DNA of 64,000 nt from Thiodiazotropha sp050291245 (GCA_050291245.1 JBNKJP010000020.1:62001-126000); one strand, 5' to 3'; shown: positions 9,155-18,255, counted from the first letter of the stretch. The notes: generated by a model not told the origin, from the letters alone. Translations and numbers: made by a program.

Positions 9155-11629
9155 CTATTTTTTGCGCCATCTGAAGGCGAGGTAGAGGGTGAAAAGTAAG
9201 GCGGATAGGCTTATCGATACAAGAAAATATAACGTGTTAGGTTCGTAGCGATAGCTTACCTCGTCACCCTGCGAAACCCTGACTGCTGGGAGTATACCCA
9301 GAAAATTTTCGTAAGCCACCTGCTTTCCGTTAATGTATGTGTGCCACTGGGGGTATGAGCGAATCGGTAAAACGAGCCATGCAGGGTCTTTCCCTGAGTA
9401 ACTGAGTCGATAACCTGTTTCGCTGGATTCTTTGAGCAGTGTGTGATCGAAATCGGGTATGGCTGTACGATCCAGAACTGGAAGTGTATATCCGCTGCCT
9501 TGTACGCGCGTGTTTTCAAGCATTACCATGTTATCTTCGATTCTGTGCGCGACTATGGAATCTGGTAGATAGATATTATGAGCTAGCTTGGCCGCTACAA
9601 TCGCATTCTGGGTAAGGTTGTTCTGTTCCACGTATATGGCATCATTGTTTTGGGTATACAGCCAGACGCTCAATTTTCCTTCAGAGTCTGATTGAGCTGT
9701 GGATATTTCGAGTCTATGAGCGCCCTGTTCCAATCTTATGGGATTTGGAAATGTAAACTTTACCCATTCGTTATCATGAATCAGAGCTGCGTCTAATTTT
9801 GCGCTTTCCAAAAGATCGTTGTCTGTAAAGAAGCTTACTGTAACGTCTGTGTGCGAAGTCTCTCTACCATAAGTTGCAAGTTGTAAGAAGATAGCGTCGA
9901 ATTCCACAGGCTTTGGTATATTGAAGTACTGTTTGAGCGGGCTGTTTGGTGGAATAGGTTTAGATGCTAGTTGTCGCTCACCCTCTGTTTTATAAAATAT
10001 CATGTCTATAATTCCGGATGTGGAAATATCTCCGCAGGCAATGTACTTGATGCCCAACAGGGTCAAGTAATCAGAATTGTAGTTAATATTTTCACAATAC
10101 ACTGCCGCGGCTGTTGGGGAAGGGTGCGAGTCCGGAGCGATTTCACTGTTCAGTATTGCCATCTCTGCTTCCGTTCTAAAGCCATGAGCAAACCATTCAG
10201 GAAGGCTATAGTTGGTCAATATCCCAGACAATTGGTATGACCTGTCTGCTATAACACTCTGAAGGGGGGCTACCGAGGATTGTAAAAACTCAATAGTCGG
10301 TGTTTTTGGAAAGAAGGTGGAGTCAGGAACCGGGCCATTGAAGTTTTCGAAAAACGCCTTTATATCGAAAATCTGTATTGCAATGAAGAGCGCTGCAATA
10401 CCCATGGATATGTTGAAATTGGTTTTACGCTGAATGATAGAGGACAGTTGGGTCAGGGACACCGCGGAGATGATTGAGAACGCTAAAGCGGCCAATATCA
10501 TCATCCTGCCCCAGTTGTTTGATTTGAAGGTGGGTATGGATTCGATAATGCTTTTCGGAAGAATAGCGAATGAGATTGAGATCGATATTGCCAAAATGAT
10601 GAATGAGAATAGGATCGATGTTCTGTTATTTTTTTCTTTGAGAAAAAATGGAGCAATGCCGGCAAATACAAGTGGCAGGATGCCTACGTAAATCGTATGT
10701 TCCACACCGACGGGGCTGATGATGGAAGGGATAACGTAACTTAGTAATTCGGAATATCTGAGAGATGTTCCGCCGACACGTCTTCCAATTGTGCCTGTAT
10801 ATTCCAGCATCTCTGATAACGATTGGATGGAAAACAGCGATATCACAAGTGCGAAACATATCGCAATGGCAAGCAGTGTGTACGATTGCAGGGCGGGTTT
10901 TATTCCTGTTTGCCAGGGGGTGTATTTCAGTGAAAAGATACCTAAGGCGATAAAGGCATAAACAACAATGCTTGGAAAACCACCAAAAATCATGAGTGAT
11001 GTTGTGATGGTAATCCACGGAAGATATATGAGTCGTTGGGTTTGTAAATATCTTAGAGTTAAAAACAGTAACCAGGGAATCCATATGCTGGTCAATACAT
11101 GGGCCCAGAAGAACCATGCGGCGTGAAAGCCGCAGAAAGTATATACAATTGCTCCGAAAACTGATGCCGAACGATTCGAGCAAAGTTGGTAGAGAAGAAG
11201 ATATGACCCAATGGCGGCGATTATTAGATTTGTGAGTTGTGCAAAATAGTATCCGGTAGCATCGTCCTCAATAGCGAGAAATACTCCAAAGGCGGGGGTG
11301 ATGATCGATGCGGGTAGCCACTGTATGCCGGGTATGCCGTTGATCGGATATGGGTTCCATATGGGTATCTCTCCATCCCTAATGGAGTTTTTTGCATGAA
11401 GCCAACGAGGCAGTCGGGCATCGAGAATATCCGTTCTGGCAGGATTCCTGAGGGGGACATCAAGTGAGAGGTTTTGCCAGCCTGATTGATTGGCAATGAT
11501 GTCGGTTGGAGCTACTGTCTCGCCATTGAACGGGTTGGCGCCTAATATGTATATCGAGCAAAAAATCAACAGAATGTAGGGGGCTATTCTGGCTATTGCT
11601 GTTTTATGTGGCGAACGAAGCAATTTCAT
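9155..11629 (-). CDS. YfhO-family polytopic membrane protein (second paralog)
   Basis: An 824-residue paralog of the neighbouring gene at 6593-9058, with the same architecture and shared blocks (LGANPFNGETVAPTDI, ARLPRWLHAKNSIRDGEIP, IWNPYPINGIPGIQWLPA, LMIFGGFP). By eye about half of the residues agree in the first 250 positions. The start is ATG 11629 (MKLLRSPHK), which forms an ATGA overlap with the stop of the upstream flippase-like gene; the frame stays open further upstream, but that part reads as antisense-like low-complexity and is not needed. The coding sequence is visibly richer in A and T than its sister copy and the genes above it, which argues for divergence in composition or a separate origin rather than a recent tandem duplication. 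Function as for the first copy: probably a GT-C-type glycan enzyme. Confidence 0.7.
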   Translation of the reverse strand: MKLLRSPHKTAIARIAPYILLIFCSIYILGANPFNGETVAPTDIIANQSGWQNLSLDVPLRNPARTDILDARLPRWLHAKNSIRDGEIPIWNPYPINGIPGIQWLPASIITPAFGVFLAIEDDATGYYFAQLTNLIIAAIGSYLLLYQLCSNRSASVFGAIVYTFCGFHAAWFFWAHVLTSIWIPWLLFLTLRYLQTQRLIYLPWITITTSLMIFGGFPSIVVYAFIALGIFSLKYTPWQTGIKPALQSYTLLAIAICFALVISLFSIQSLSEMLEYTGTIGRRVGGTSLRYSELLSYVIPSIISPVGVEHTIYVGILPLVFAGIAPFFLKEKNNRTSILFSFIILAISISISFAILPKSIIESIPTFKSNNWGRMMILAALAFSIISAVSLTQLSSIIQRKTNFNISMGIAALFIAIQIFDIKAFFENFNGPVPDSTFFPKTPTIEFLQSSVAPLQSVIADRSYQLSGILTNYSLPEWFAHGFRTEAEMAILNSEIAPDSHPSPTAAAVYCENINYNSDYLTLLGIKYIACGDISTSGIIDMIFYKTEGERQLASKPIPPNSPLKQYFNIPKPVEFDAIFLQLATYGRETSHTDVTVSFFTDNDLLESAKLDAALIHDNEWVKFTFPNPIRLEQGAHRLEISTAQSDSEGKLSVWLYTQNNDAIYVEQNNLTQNAIVAAKLAHNIYLPDSIVAHRIEDNMVMLENTRVQGSGYTLPVLDRTAIPDFDHTLLKESSETGYRLSYSGKDPAWLVLPIRSYPQWHTYINGKQVAYENFLGILPAVRVSQGDEVSYRYEPNTLYFLVSISLSALLFTLYLAFRWRKK

Positions 11630-12528
11630 CTTTGTGTCATGTCCTTTGTGCTTTTTGCTCCTGCACCAATAACCAGAATGATTTCTGCGACTATATAAAA
11701 AACCCGGTTTATCGTAGCCAAAACCACAGCGGTGCCGGCGTCGAGAAAGGGCAGCAGGCCGGTGACCAGTACCGCCTCGCGGATACCGATACCCGCCGGT
11801 GCGAAGGGTATCACGAAACCTATCGCATAACTGAGTGCATAGAGTCCAACGATGTACAGGAAGGAGGGTTGCGTAGTCAGGATCGGCAGCAGGGTGATCC
11901 AGAAGGAGAATCCGAGACACAGCCAGATCAGGACAACCACGAACAGGATTTCACGGTCGAAGCGATAGGCCCGGGCATACGCCCACAGGGGTTTGCGCCA
12001 GAGGATCAGCAGAGACAGCAGGATCAAACTCATGCCGATCAGGGTTGTGGGATGGGTGAGGGGCTCCGGCAACTGTCCGAGCAGGCTGCCGATCAGGGCT
12101 CGTTGCATGATCAGGACCAGCAGCAGGCCGATGACAAAGGCGCTGAACACCACCCAGAAGGTCTCCAGCAACAGGGTGTCTTTGATGGTCTTGTTGCTCA
12201 GACCCCGTTCTCGGTACAGCGCGATACGTCCGAGGAACTGCCACACCGACCCGGGAATGTATTTACCGAGTTGGGTGAGGTTGTACATCCGGAAGCAGTC
12301 GCGGTAGGAGAAACGGATATCGAAGCGGGCCAGGGCCCGGTGCATCACTTCGGCGAGCAGCAGCTTTGCCACCAGGATTGCAACAAAGGCCAGTGCCAGG
12401 GTCGACATGGGCAGCTGGCGGATCACTGCGGTGGCGGTACCCAGGTTGCGGTACAGGAACAGGCCGATGAAGATCAAAACGAGGATCCACCAGAGGGATT
12501 TGAGTGCTGTCTTGATGTGCGAACTCAT
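11626..12528 (-). CDS. flippase-like membrane protein (LPG synthase transmembrane domain family)
   Basis: A 300-residue integral membrane protein with about eight hydrophobic segments. It carries the family blocks YNLTQLGKYIPGSVWQFLGR near residue 95 and PAGIGIREAVLV near residue 250. These belong to the UPF0104/LPG_synthase_TM family, the transmembrane part of MprF-type lysyl-phosphatidylglycerol synthases, which by itself occurs widely in glycan and lipid loci as a 'flippase-like' protein. No aminoacyl-transferase domain is attached. The start at 12528 (MSSHIKTALKS) is chosen because the residues before it look non-coding. It overlaps the YfhO-type gene downstream by four bases and follows a pyruvyl transferase gene, so a job in moving or modifying a lipid-linked glycan is likely but unproved. 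Confidence 0.8.
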   Translation of the reverse strand: MSSHIKTALKSLWWILVLIFIGLFLYRNLGTATAVIRQLPMSTLALAFVAILVAKLLLAEVMHRALARFDIRFSYRDCFRMYNLTQLGKYIPGSVWQFLGRIALYRERGLSNKTIKDTLLLETFWVVFSAFVIGLLLVLIMQRALIGSLLGQLPEPLTHPTTLIGMSLILLSLLILWRKPLWAYARAYRFDREILFVVVLIWLCLGFSFWITLLPILTTQPSFLYIVGLYALSYAIGFVIPFAPAGIGIREAVLVTGLLPFLDAGTAVVLATINRVFYIVAEIILVIGAGAKSTKDMTQR

Positions 12529-12589
12529 ACTCTGACCACCCGTATCCGGCCGGCAGGCAAAAGGCTGATGAAGACGCGGTGCAAGGGGT

Positions 12590-13855
12590 TCAATCCCCTG
12601 ATCCCAGAGTGTCGAACAGGTAGTCGAACTGGCGGCGGGAAGCGTCCAGTACCGCCTGGTGATGGCGCTCGAGCTGTTGCCTGTGCGTCTTCGGATCCTC
12701 GACCATGGCATGGATCGCAGCGAGGATGGTGGGCAGTTCCGCCTGCTTGAAATCGAATACCTGGTCGCCGAGTTCGAAGCTGTCCATCACCTCCCGGTAC
12801 TTATGGCTCCAGCCGAGTACGATTACCGGTTGGCATGCGCTCAGCGCGGCGATCATGGCATGGAACCGGGAGACCATGACCACCCGGCAGAAGGCCATCA
12901 GCTGTTTGATGCCGTTGGTGTTGATGTCGCAGTCGACGGTGTACAAGGCTGTTGGCTCGCCGGGCTGTTTACGGATCGATTCCGCGATCGTCCGGATCAC
13001 CGGCAGATCGTTGTTTCTCAGGCGATCCCCGCTGGCGGCCCGGGTGGCATTGGGAAACAGTAGCACCGCGTATCCCTGATCGAGGAGCTGGGCGCACAGT
13101 GTGGTCAGGCTCTCGGTGTACCCCTGGTTGTTTTTCAGGCTCTTGGCGGCCAGTACGCTGCTGGGACACAGGCCGATCAGGGGACGGGATTCCGCTTGCA
13201 GTTGCGCAGAGAGCCGGGTCAGGGTTTGCGGATTTTCCGTGGTGAGGCTGAACTCCGGGCGATGCAGAAACGCCACGTCGGCCACCGGTGCGGGGTAGGT
13301 GCCAGCCAGTCGAAGTTCCTGTAGATGGGCGAAGGTGCCTTCACCCCGGGCGAAGATCTGACGGCAGAACTTCAGGGTTATGCGCGCGGCAAAGCGATTG
13401 ATCCGGTGTCGAAAGGGGCCCAGGGCCTGGGAGAGCTTCACCACCGGGGTGTCGAGGATCATCGCCGGTGCCAGGGTAAGGATGTTGAAGGGGAGAAATT
13501 TTTCCCGTCCGTCGATGAACGAAACACCGGCCAGGTCGAGCAGTACATCAGCGTTGTCCAGGGCACGTACCGGGGCGGGCAGTAAGGATTTCAGCCATCC
13601 GAGCAGGGGCAGTTTTCCCAGGGCATAGAGCAGCGCCCCGGGAAACAGCACCGTGACCAGTGCCAGGGGTGTGGCGCTGAATACCCGGATCCGGGGATCG
13701 CGGATCAGTTGACGGTCCGCTTCCGGATAGTAGGAGTAGACCTGGAACTGGCACTCGGGATAGCGGGAGCGGATCTGACCGATGGTGGTGGTCAACATCG
13801 CTTCCGCGCCCCGGTTGCCACTGATCGTGGCGGCAATGATGGCGACGCTCTTCAT
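12590..13855 (-). CDS. polysaccharide pyruvyl transferase family protein
   Basis: A 421-residue protein of the polysaccharide pyruvyl transferase family (CsaB/WcaK/GumL type), which transfers pyruvate from phosphoenolpyruvate to sugars as a ketal. Family signs are the N-terminal block AATISGNRGAEAML, the central LSQALGPF, and the C-terminal VVMVSRFHAMIAALSACQPV followed by GWSHKYREV, the equivalent of the conserved SxRxHxxI...P block. The start at 13855 (MKSVAIIAATIS) shares one base with the stop of the FrhB-like gene (TAATG). FrhB-like and pyruvyl transferase genes are often paired in polysaccharide clusters, which supports a joint role in decorating one glycan. The acceptor sugar cannot be told. 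Confidence 0.85.
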   Translation of the reverse strand: MKSVAIIAATISGNRGAEAMLTTTIGQIRSRYPECQFQVYSYYPEADRQLIRDPRIRVFSATPLALVTVLFPGALLYALGKLPLLGWLKSLLPAPVRALDNADVLLDLAGVSFIDGREKFLPFNILTLAPAMILDTPVVKLSQALGPFRHRINRFAARITLKFCRQIFARGEGTFAHLQELRLAGTYPAPVADVAFLHRPEFSLTTENPQTLTRLSAQLQAESRPLIGLCPSSVLAAKSLKNNQGYTESLTTLCAQLLDQGYAVLLFPNATRAASGDRLRNNDLPVIRTIAESIRKQPGEPTALYTVDCDINTNGIKQLMAFCRVVMVSRFHAMIAALSACQPVIVLGWSHKYREVMDSFELGDQVFDFKQAELPTILAAIHAMVEDPKTHRQQLERHHQAVLDASRRQFDYLFDTLGSGD

Positions 13856-15009
13856 TACAGGGATTCCAGTCCTTTGCGAAAGTAGAGATAGAGTTTCAGC
13901 AGCGGCCGGGGCAGTTTGAAGATCCACCCCCGCCAACGGGGGTTTTCGCTCCAGCGCATGTTGCTCATGGCCATCCAGGCGGTGAGCCACTCGTGCCAGC
14001 GGACCCGGCAACCCAATTCGTCAGGCAGCTTGTAGCCGAGTAGCGGGGCGACCCGGCTGCGGGCGCTCACATTATAGTGATAGGGGGCTGCCCGGGCCTG
14101 TCCGTCGAGAATGTCGGTCACCGAGAGCGGTATGGCCTCGATCAGGTCCTGTTGTTGAACCGCGTCCCACAACCCCTGTCCCGCCTCGGAGCGAATGATG
14201 ACCCCGGTCTTCTTGACCGGGTCGTCCTTGAAGCGGTAGGACCAGACATCTCCCAGGGAGATATCCCCGTGGTAGCCGAAGTGGTCGTGACAGGCGAGGC
14301 ACTTCTTCTCCGCGAAAAAGAACAGGTTCTGATACAGACTGAAATAGGAGAATGGTTTGTTCAGGGTGGTACCGTTTTCGAAACCGGCTTCCAGTTCGCC
14401 GCGCCAGTGGCCTTTGCGGAAGCGGTAGGCGGTGAGCCGGCTGCCGCTCTGTTGTTCCAGCTTCCGGGTAATGGCATCGATCAGCTGGGTGCGGGAGTTG
14501 TGGCCGCACACCAGGGCGATCTTCAAACGCACCTTGTCCGCCAACTGCGGGTCCTTGGCCATCCAGCGGCTCAGGTTGGCGATGTCACAGGGCAGGCCGA
14601 ATACCGCCAGTCGGCCGGAAAAGGCCCGGATCAGGGGCAGTGCCTCCTTCATGAAGGCGGTCTCCACATACTTGCTGCCCTGGGCCGAGAGGATCTCATC
14701 GGCGCAGGTGGCGATCTGAAAATGGGCCCGCACCCGGCCGTCCTCGACGCGGGTGACACAGACCAGCACTCCGTCGATCTCTCCGGCCTCGAGCAGGCCG
14801 AGGGTCAGGGCGGAACCTACGCCGCCGGAGGCGGCGTGGGTCCGGGTGCGGGGATCCTTCGCGTAGGCGTGGTGGAGTTGCCGATAGTCGCCGAGGAGCT
14901 GTTGGGTCCGGGCCTCCGACCATGTCTTTTTCAACAATTTGTCGGTAATCCGGTTGAGCATGGTACGGGTTGGGAACTGGGGCAGGTTGAAAACCGGCAA
15001 TACTAACAT
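13855..15009 (-). CDS. F420 hydrogenase/dehydrogenase beta subunit-like (FrhB/FdhB) redox protein
   Basis: A 384-residue protein of the FrhB_FdhB family. The pattern ASGGVGSALTLGLLEAG near residue 60, LPCDIANL near residue 140, CGHNSRTQ near residue 170, and KKCLACHDHFGYHGDISLGDVW near residue 240 match the family; the paired cysteines can bind an iron-sulfur cluster. In methanogens the family reduces F420. In bacterial glycan clusters such as this one, FrhB-like proteins accompany pyruvyl transferases and probably use another flavin or ferredoxin partner; the reaction is not known. It overlaps the pyruvyl transferase start by one base. The start at 15009 has no obvious Shine-Dalgarno; ATG 14961 is a possible alternative. 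It is divergent from the exosortase gene. Confidence 0.82.
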   Translation of the reverse strand: MLVLPVFNLPQFPTRTMLNRITDKLLKKTWSEARTQQLLGDYRQLHHAYAKDPRTRTHAASGGVGSALTLGLLEAGEIDGVLVCVTRVEDGRVRAHFQIATCADEILSAQGSKYVETAFMKEALPLIRAFSGRLAVFGLPCDIANLSRWMAKDPQLADKVRLKIALVCGHNSRTQLIDAITRKLEQQSGSRLTAYRFRKGHWRGELEAGFENGTTLNKPFSYFSLYQNLFFFAEKKCLACHDHFGYHGDISLGDVWSYRFKDDPVKKTGVIIRSEAGQGLWDAVQQQDLIEAIPLSVTDILDGQARAAPYHYNVSARSRVAPLLGYKLPDELGCRVRWHEWLTAWMAMSNMRWSENPRWRGWIFKLPRPLLKLYLYFRKGLESL

Positions 15010-15105
15010 ACTAACGATGATCGAAGGTTATGCTGACGGCTTGAAGGTGGATGTTTAAGGGTCTAAGGTGTCCAACGATCCACACGCAGAGGTTGTCATA
15101 GTTTC

Positions 15106-15615
15106 GTGTTCCGGTTCGCCCTCATTTTTACCACGGTCCTGGTGGGCCTGTTCACCCTGGAACTGCTACCCGCCGGTCAACAGTGGGTGGTGACGCCCTT
15201 TACCCGCTTCATCGCGGCGCTCAGTGCCTGGATCATTCAGCGTTTTGACGCCGGAGTCGCATCATACGGCAATGTACTGATGGACCCGGCCAGCGGCTTT
15301 GCCGTGTCCATCGAGGCGGGGTGTAACGGTGTCGAAGCCAGCCTGGTGCTGATCGCCGCGATGCTGGCCTTCCCCGCGGGTTGGCGGGCCCGTTTGATCG
15401 GCATCAGTATCGGCTTTCTGGCAATTCAGGGGATGAATCTGTTGCGCATCATCAGCCTGTTCTACCTGGGCCAATGGAGCCAATTGATTTTCGAATGGGC
15501 CCATCTCTACCTCTGGCAATCCCTGATCATTCTCGATGTGTTGGTGGTGTTTCTGATCTGGCTACGCTTTCTGCCGAAGGGCATCCCTCGGCCCATGCAC
15601 CCGTCGCAGACGTGA
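15106..15615 (+). CDS. xrtH: exosortase H (XrtH)
   Basis: A 169-residue membrane protein with about five hydrophobic segments. It holds the exosortase catalytic triad: Cys73 in EAGCNGVEA, Arg114 in GMNLLRIISL and His133 in EWAHLYLWQ. The compact length and the neighbouring partner gene fit exosortase H, the subfamily specific for proteins with a C-terminal IPTLxxWG-CTERM sorting signal, rather than EpsH/XrtA, which is much longer. Exosortases are thought to cleave and re-attach secreted proteins at the membrane on their way to the cell surface. The GTG start at 15106 is the first start codon after an in-frame stop and has only a weak Shine-Dalgarno. No CTERM-tailed substrate is visible in this window. 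Confidence 0.87.
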   Translation: MFRFALIFTTVLVGLFTLELLPAGQQWVVTPFTRFIAALSAWIIQRFDAGVASYGNVLMDPASGFAVSIEAGCNGVEASLVLIAAMLAFPAGWRARLIGISIGFLAIQGMNLLRIISLFYLGQWSQLIFEWAHLYLWQSLIILDVLVVFLIWLRFLPKGIPRPMHPSQT

Positions 15616-15658
15616 TGCGTGATTTCCAACGATCGACTCACCTGTCCGGTGGCGTGCT

Positions 15659-16285
15659 ATGAGTTTCATGGAGCGGCGTTCGCCGGTTACCCAATTTGTT
15701 CTGAGGGTGGTGTTCTGGCTGGCGCTTTGCCTGTTTGTCTGGTACGCACTGGCTCCCGCGATCACCTGGCCACTGGCTGTCCTGGGGGATCTGTTGCTGG
15801 GGCTGCTGTTTTCCGAGCAGATCGCGGCGGTTGAGCTTCTCGGCAGCCAGCTAGATGTGGTCACCCGCATCCCACTGCCCGCGGAAGTCATCTCCCAGTA
15901 TCCGGCGGGAATGGCCGGGGATCTGGTGGTGAGCATAAACCCGCTGATCTACAGCTACGGTCTGCCGCTGTTTTCCGCCCTGGTGCTGGCCACTCCCGGT
16001 GGTGAGTCGATGAAATGGCGGCAGTGGCTGATCGGTCTACCCCTGTTGCTTTGTGGGCAGCTGTGGGGGTTTACGATGGACATTCTCAAGACCCTGCTGT
16101 TTTCCTTGGGACCGGAAACCGCGGCCCATTTCAGCATGAGTGCCCTGCAGCTTGAAGCGCTTGCCCTGGGGTATCAGCTCGGTACTCTGATTCTGCCTTC
16201 GGTCCTGCCGCTGGCGATCTGGATCGTGTTGAACCGGGATTTCCTGCTGACCCTGGTTAGACAGGAACCCGAAACCCGGAAATGA
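15659..16285 (+). CDS. exosortase H-associated membrane protein
   Basis: A 208-residue protein with about four hydrophobic segments and a periplasm-facing loop around residues 60-95. It lies 43 bases downstream of xrtH on the same strand. A protein of this size and topology regularly accompanies XrtH and is annotated as 'exosortase H-associated membrane protein'. The blocks SMKWRQWLIGLPLLLCGQLWG-like in the middle and the Pro/Leu-rich last membrane segment agree with that type. It probably assists exosortase processing or links it to export; no catalytic motif is seen. The two genes form a small operon between divergent glycan genes. Identification is mainly by context and topology. Confidence 0.7.
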   Translation: MSFMERRSPVTQFVLRVVFWLALCLFVWYALAPAITWPLAVLGDLLLGLLFSEQIAAVELLGSQLDVVTRIPLPAEVISQYPAGMAGDLVVSINPLIYSYGLPLFSALVLATPGGESMKWRQWLIGLPLLLCGQLWGFTMDILKTLLFSLGPETAAHFSMSALQLEALALGYQLGTLILPSVLPLAIWIVLNRDFLLTLVRQEPETRK

Positions 16286-16341
16286 GTCCCGACCGGTATT
16301 CGGTCAACGTTTCAGTCTGTCCGTAAGGGGGAGAGGGGTGT

Positions 16342-18255
16342 TCAACCCTCCTGAGTGTCGGCCAGGCTGCCTGTTGGCGTGGTCCGTACCGGTTCGGAGG
16401 ATGATTGCCGGGAGCGGGTTTCACCATGTTCCGGCACCAGCCGGTTGAGCAATCGGTCTAGGGTATCCGCATCCAGGGTATCGCAGGCGCTGGCCATCTC
16501 GCTCAGAATGCCGCTCAGGGTGGCCCAGTCCACCTGGCGATGGTGGGCCAGCAGAACCTTTTCATGGGGGGTCCGGTCCAGTTGCTCCTTCTCGTGAAAC
16601 AGCTCTTCGTAGAGTTTCTCCCCGGGTCTCAGGCCGATGTATTCGATGGCGATATCGCTGCCCGGGGTGCGGCCTGAGAGCTGGATCATCTGTTCGGCGA
16701 GATAACTTATTTTTACCGGCTCCCCCATGTCGAGGACGAAGATCTCCCCGCCCCGGCCCATCGCCACGGTTTGCATGATCAGCTGACAGGCCTCCGGGAT
16801 GGTCATGAAATAGCGTTCCATGCGGGGATCGGTGACGGTGACCGGCCCGCCCGCCTCGATCTGTTTGCGGAACAGGGGAATGACGCTTCCGGCGGAACCC
16901 AGCACGTTACCAAAGCGTACGGTGATGAAGCGGGTCTCTGAGTGGGCGTTGAGATTCTGGCAGTAGATCTCGGCCACCCGCTTGCTGGCCCCCATCACGT
17001 TGGCCGGGTTGACCGCCTTGTCGGTGGAGACCAGTACGAATACCCCACAACCGTTGCGATGCGCCCGGTCCGCGACGATGCGGGTGCCGAGCACGTTGTT
17101 GCGGATGGCCTGGCGAATGCGTGGTTCGAGCATCGGCACATGTTTGTATGCCGCGGCGTGAAACACCACATCGGGGTGACAGCTGCGGAACAGCTCGTCC
17201 ACAAAGGGCTCGTCGGTCACGTCTCCCAGGTGACACCCCAGGGAGAGTGCCGGGAAACGCTTCTGCAGCTCCATTTCGATGCTGTAGAGATTGAACTCGC
17301 TGTTCTCCAACAGCAGCAGCTGTTTCGGTTTGAGCCGAGCGAGCTGACGGCAGAGTTCCGAGCCGATGGATCCCCCCGCGCCGGTGACCAGAATGGTCTT
17401 GCCGGAGAGGGCCAGATCGATCGCCTCCCAGTCCAGGGAGACCGGATTGCGGCCCAGCAGATCCTCGATGGAGATCTCGCGCAGATGGTTGATTCGCACA
17501 TTCCCCGAGACCAGGTCGTTAAGTTGCGGTACCGAACGAAAGGGGCGCTCAGCGGCCTCGCAGTATTCGACCACCTGGCGCATCTGCGCCGAAGTGGCGG
17601 AGGGGATGGCCAGCATGATCAGATCGATATCCAGTTCCTCGCACAGTTCCGGTATCGCCTCGCAGGTACCGGCCACCGGGATGCCATGGATGTCCCGACC
17701 CTTGCGCCGTGGCTTGTCGTCGACAAAGGCCACCGGGCGATAGTTTCCCTGACGATTGCGCAGCAGATCACGGGCCAGCATCTCGCCGGCCCGCCCCGAA
17801 CCGACGATCAGCACCCGCTGTCCCGGGCTGAGGTCGAGATGGTGATCCTTGAGCAGGCGGTAGATCAGCCGCGGTCCGCTCAGCAGCATCACCAGCAGGA
17901 TGCCGTAGATCACCGGCACCGAGCGGGGCACTCCGCCGGCGCGGGTGAAGACGAACAGCAGCGCCACGCTGAGCACGGTGCCGACCAGCACCGCCTTGAG
18001 AATCCGCAGGATGTCGGGCAGGGAGGCGAAACGCCAGATGCCCTTGTAGAGGCCGAAGATGATGAACATCGTCAGTTGGATCGGGAGGACGAACATCAGG
18101 CCCCGCAGGGCGTCCCGGTAGTACTCGACCGGCAGCACCTCCAGGTTGTAGCGGAACCAGAACGCCAGGAACCAGGCAACCGGCACCATCAGGATATCGT
18201 GGATCAGGGCGACGCCCTGGGAGCGAAGGTGGCGCGGTAGGATCTGTTTGCTCAT
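16342..18255 (-). CDS. WbpM/CapD-type nucleotide-sugar 4,6-dehydratase, membrane-anchored
   Basis: A 637-residue long-form nucleoside-diphosphate-sugar dehydratase. Residues 1-120 contain four membrane helices, residues about 130-250 a first nucleotide-binding domain (VLIVGSGRAGEML), and residues about 285-590 the catalytic short-chain dehydrogenase domain. That domain has the NAD motif GAGGSIGSEL near 294 and the active-site block STDKAVNPANVMGASKR. In this block Met stands where short-form enzymes have the catalytic Tyr (MxxxK), typical of WbpM-type enzymes. These convert UDP-GlcNAc to the 4-keto-6-deoxy sugar for QuiNAc or FucNAc. This fits with the WbpL-like primer transferase at 58562-59650. 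The gene is convergent with the exosortase pair. Confidence 0.9.
   Translation of the reverse strand: MSKQILPRHLRSQGVALIHDILMVPVAWFLAFWFRYNLEVLPVEYYRDALRGLMFVLPIQLTMFIIFGLYKGIWRFASLPDILRILKAVLVGTVLSVALLFVFTRAGGVPRSVPVIYGILLVMLLSGPRLIYRLLKDHHLDLSPGQRVLIVGSGRAGEMLARDLLRNRQGNYRPVAFVDDKPRRKGRDIHGIPVAGTCEAIPELCEELDIDLIMLAIPSATSAQMRQVVEYCEAAERPFRSVPQLNDLVSGNVRINHLREISIEDLLGRNPVSLDWEAIDLALSGKTILVTGAGGSIGSELCRQLARLKPKQLLLLENSEFNLYSIEMELQKRFPALSLGCHLGDVTDEPFVDELFRSCHPDVVFHAAAYKHVPMLEPRIRQAIRNNVLGTRIVADRAHRNGCGVFVLVSTDKAVNPANVMGASKRVAEIYCQNLNAHSETRFITVRFGNVLGSAGSVIPLFRKQIEAGGPVTVTDPRMERYFMTIPEACQLIMQTVAMGRGGEIFVLDMGEPVKISYLAEQMIQLSGRTPGSDIAIEYIGLRPGEKLYEELFHEKEQLDRTPHEKVLLAHHRQVDWATLSGILSEMASACDTLDADTLDRLLNRLVPEHGETRSRQSSSEPVRTTPTGSLADTQEG

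Noticed and set aside
11630..11920. 97 extra codons in front of the second YfhO-type protein
   Set aside because: They overlap the flippase-like gene in another frame, are Arg-rich and shadow-like, and lack a membrane or signal pattern; the ATGA overlap start is better.
12582..12600. Short hairpin AGGGGTTCAATCCCCT resembling a tRNA T-arm
   Set aside because: The loop has six instead of seven bases, it spans the stop codon of the pyruvyl transferase gene, and no acceptor, D or anticodon arm fits around it.
16942..18240. 432-codon plus-strand frame across the WbpM-type gene
   Set aside because: It is the antisense shadow of a well-supported gene and is rich in His, Gln and Asp without any domain.
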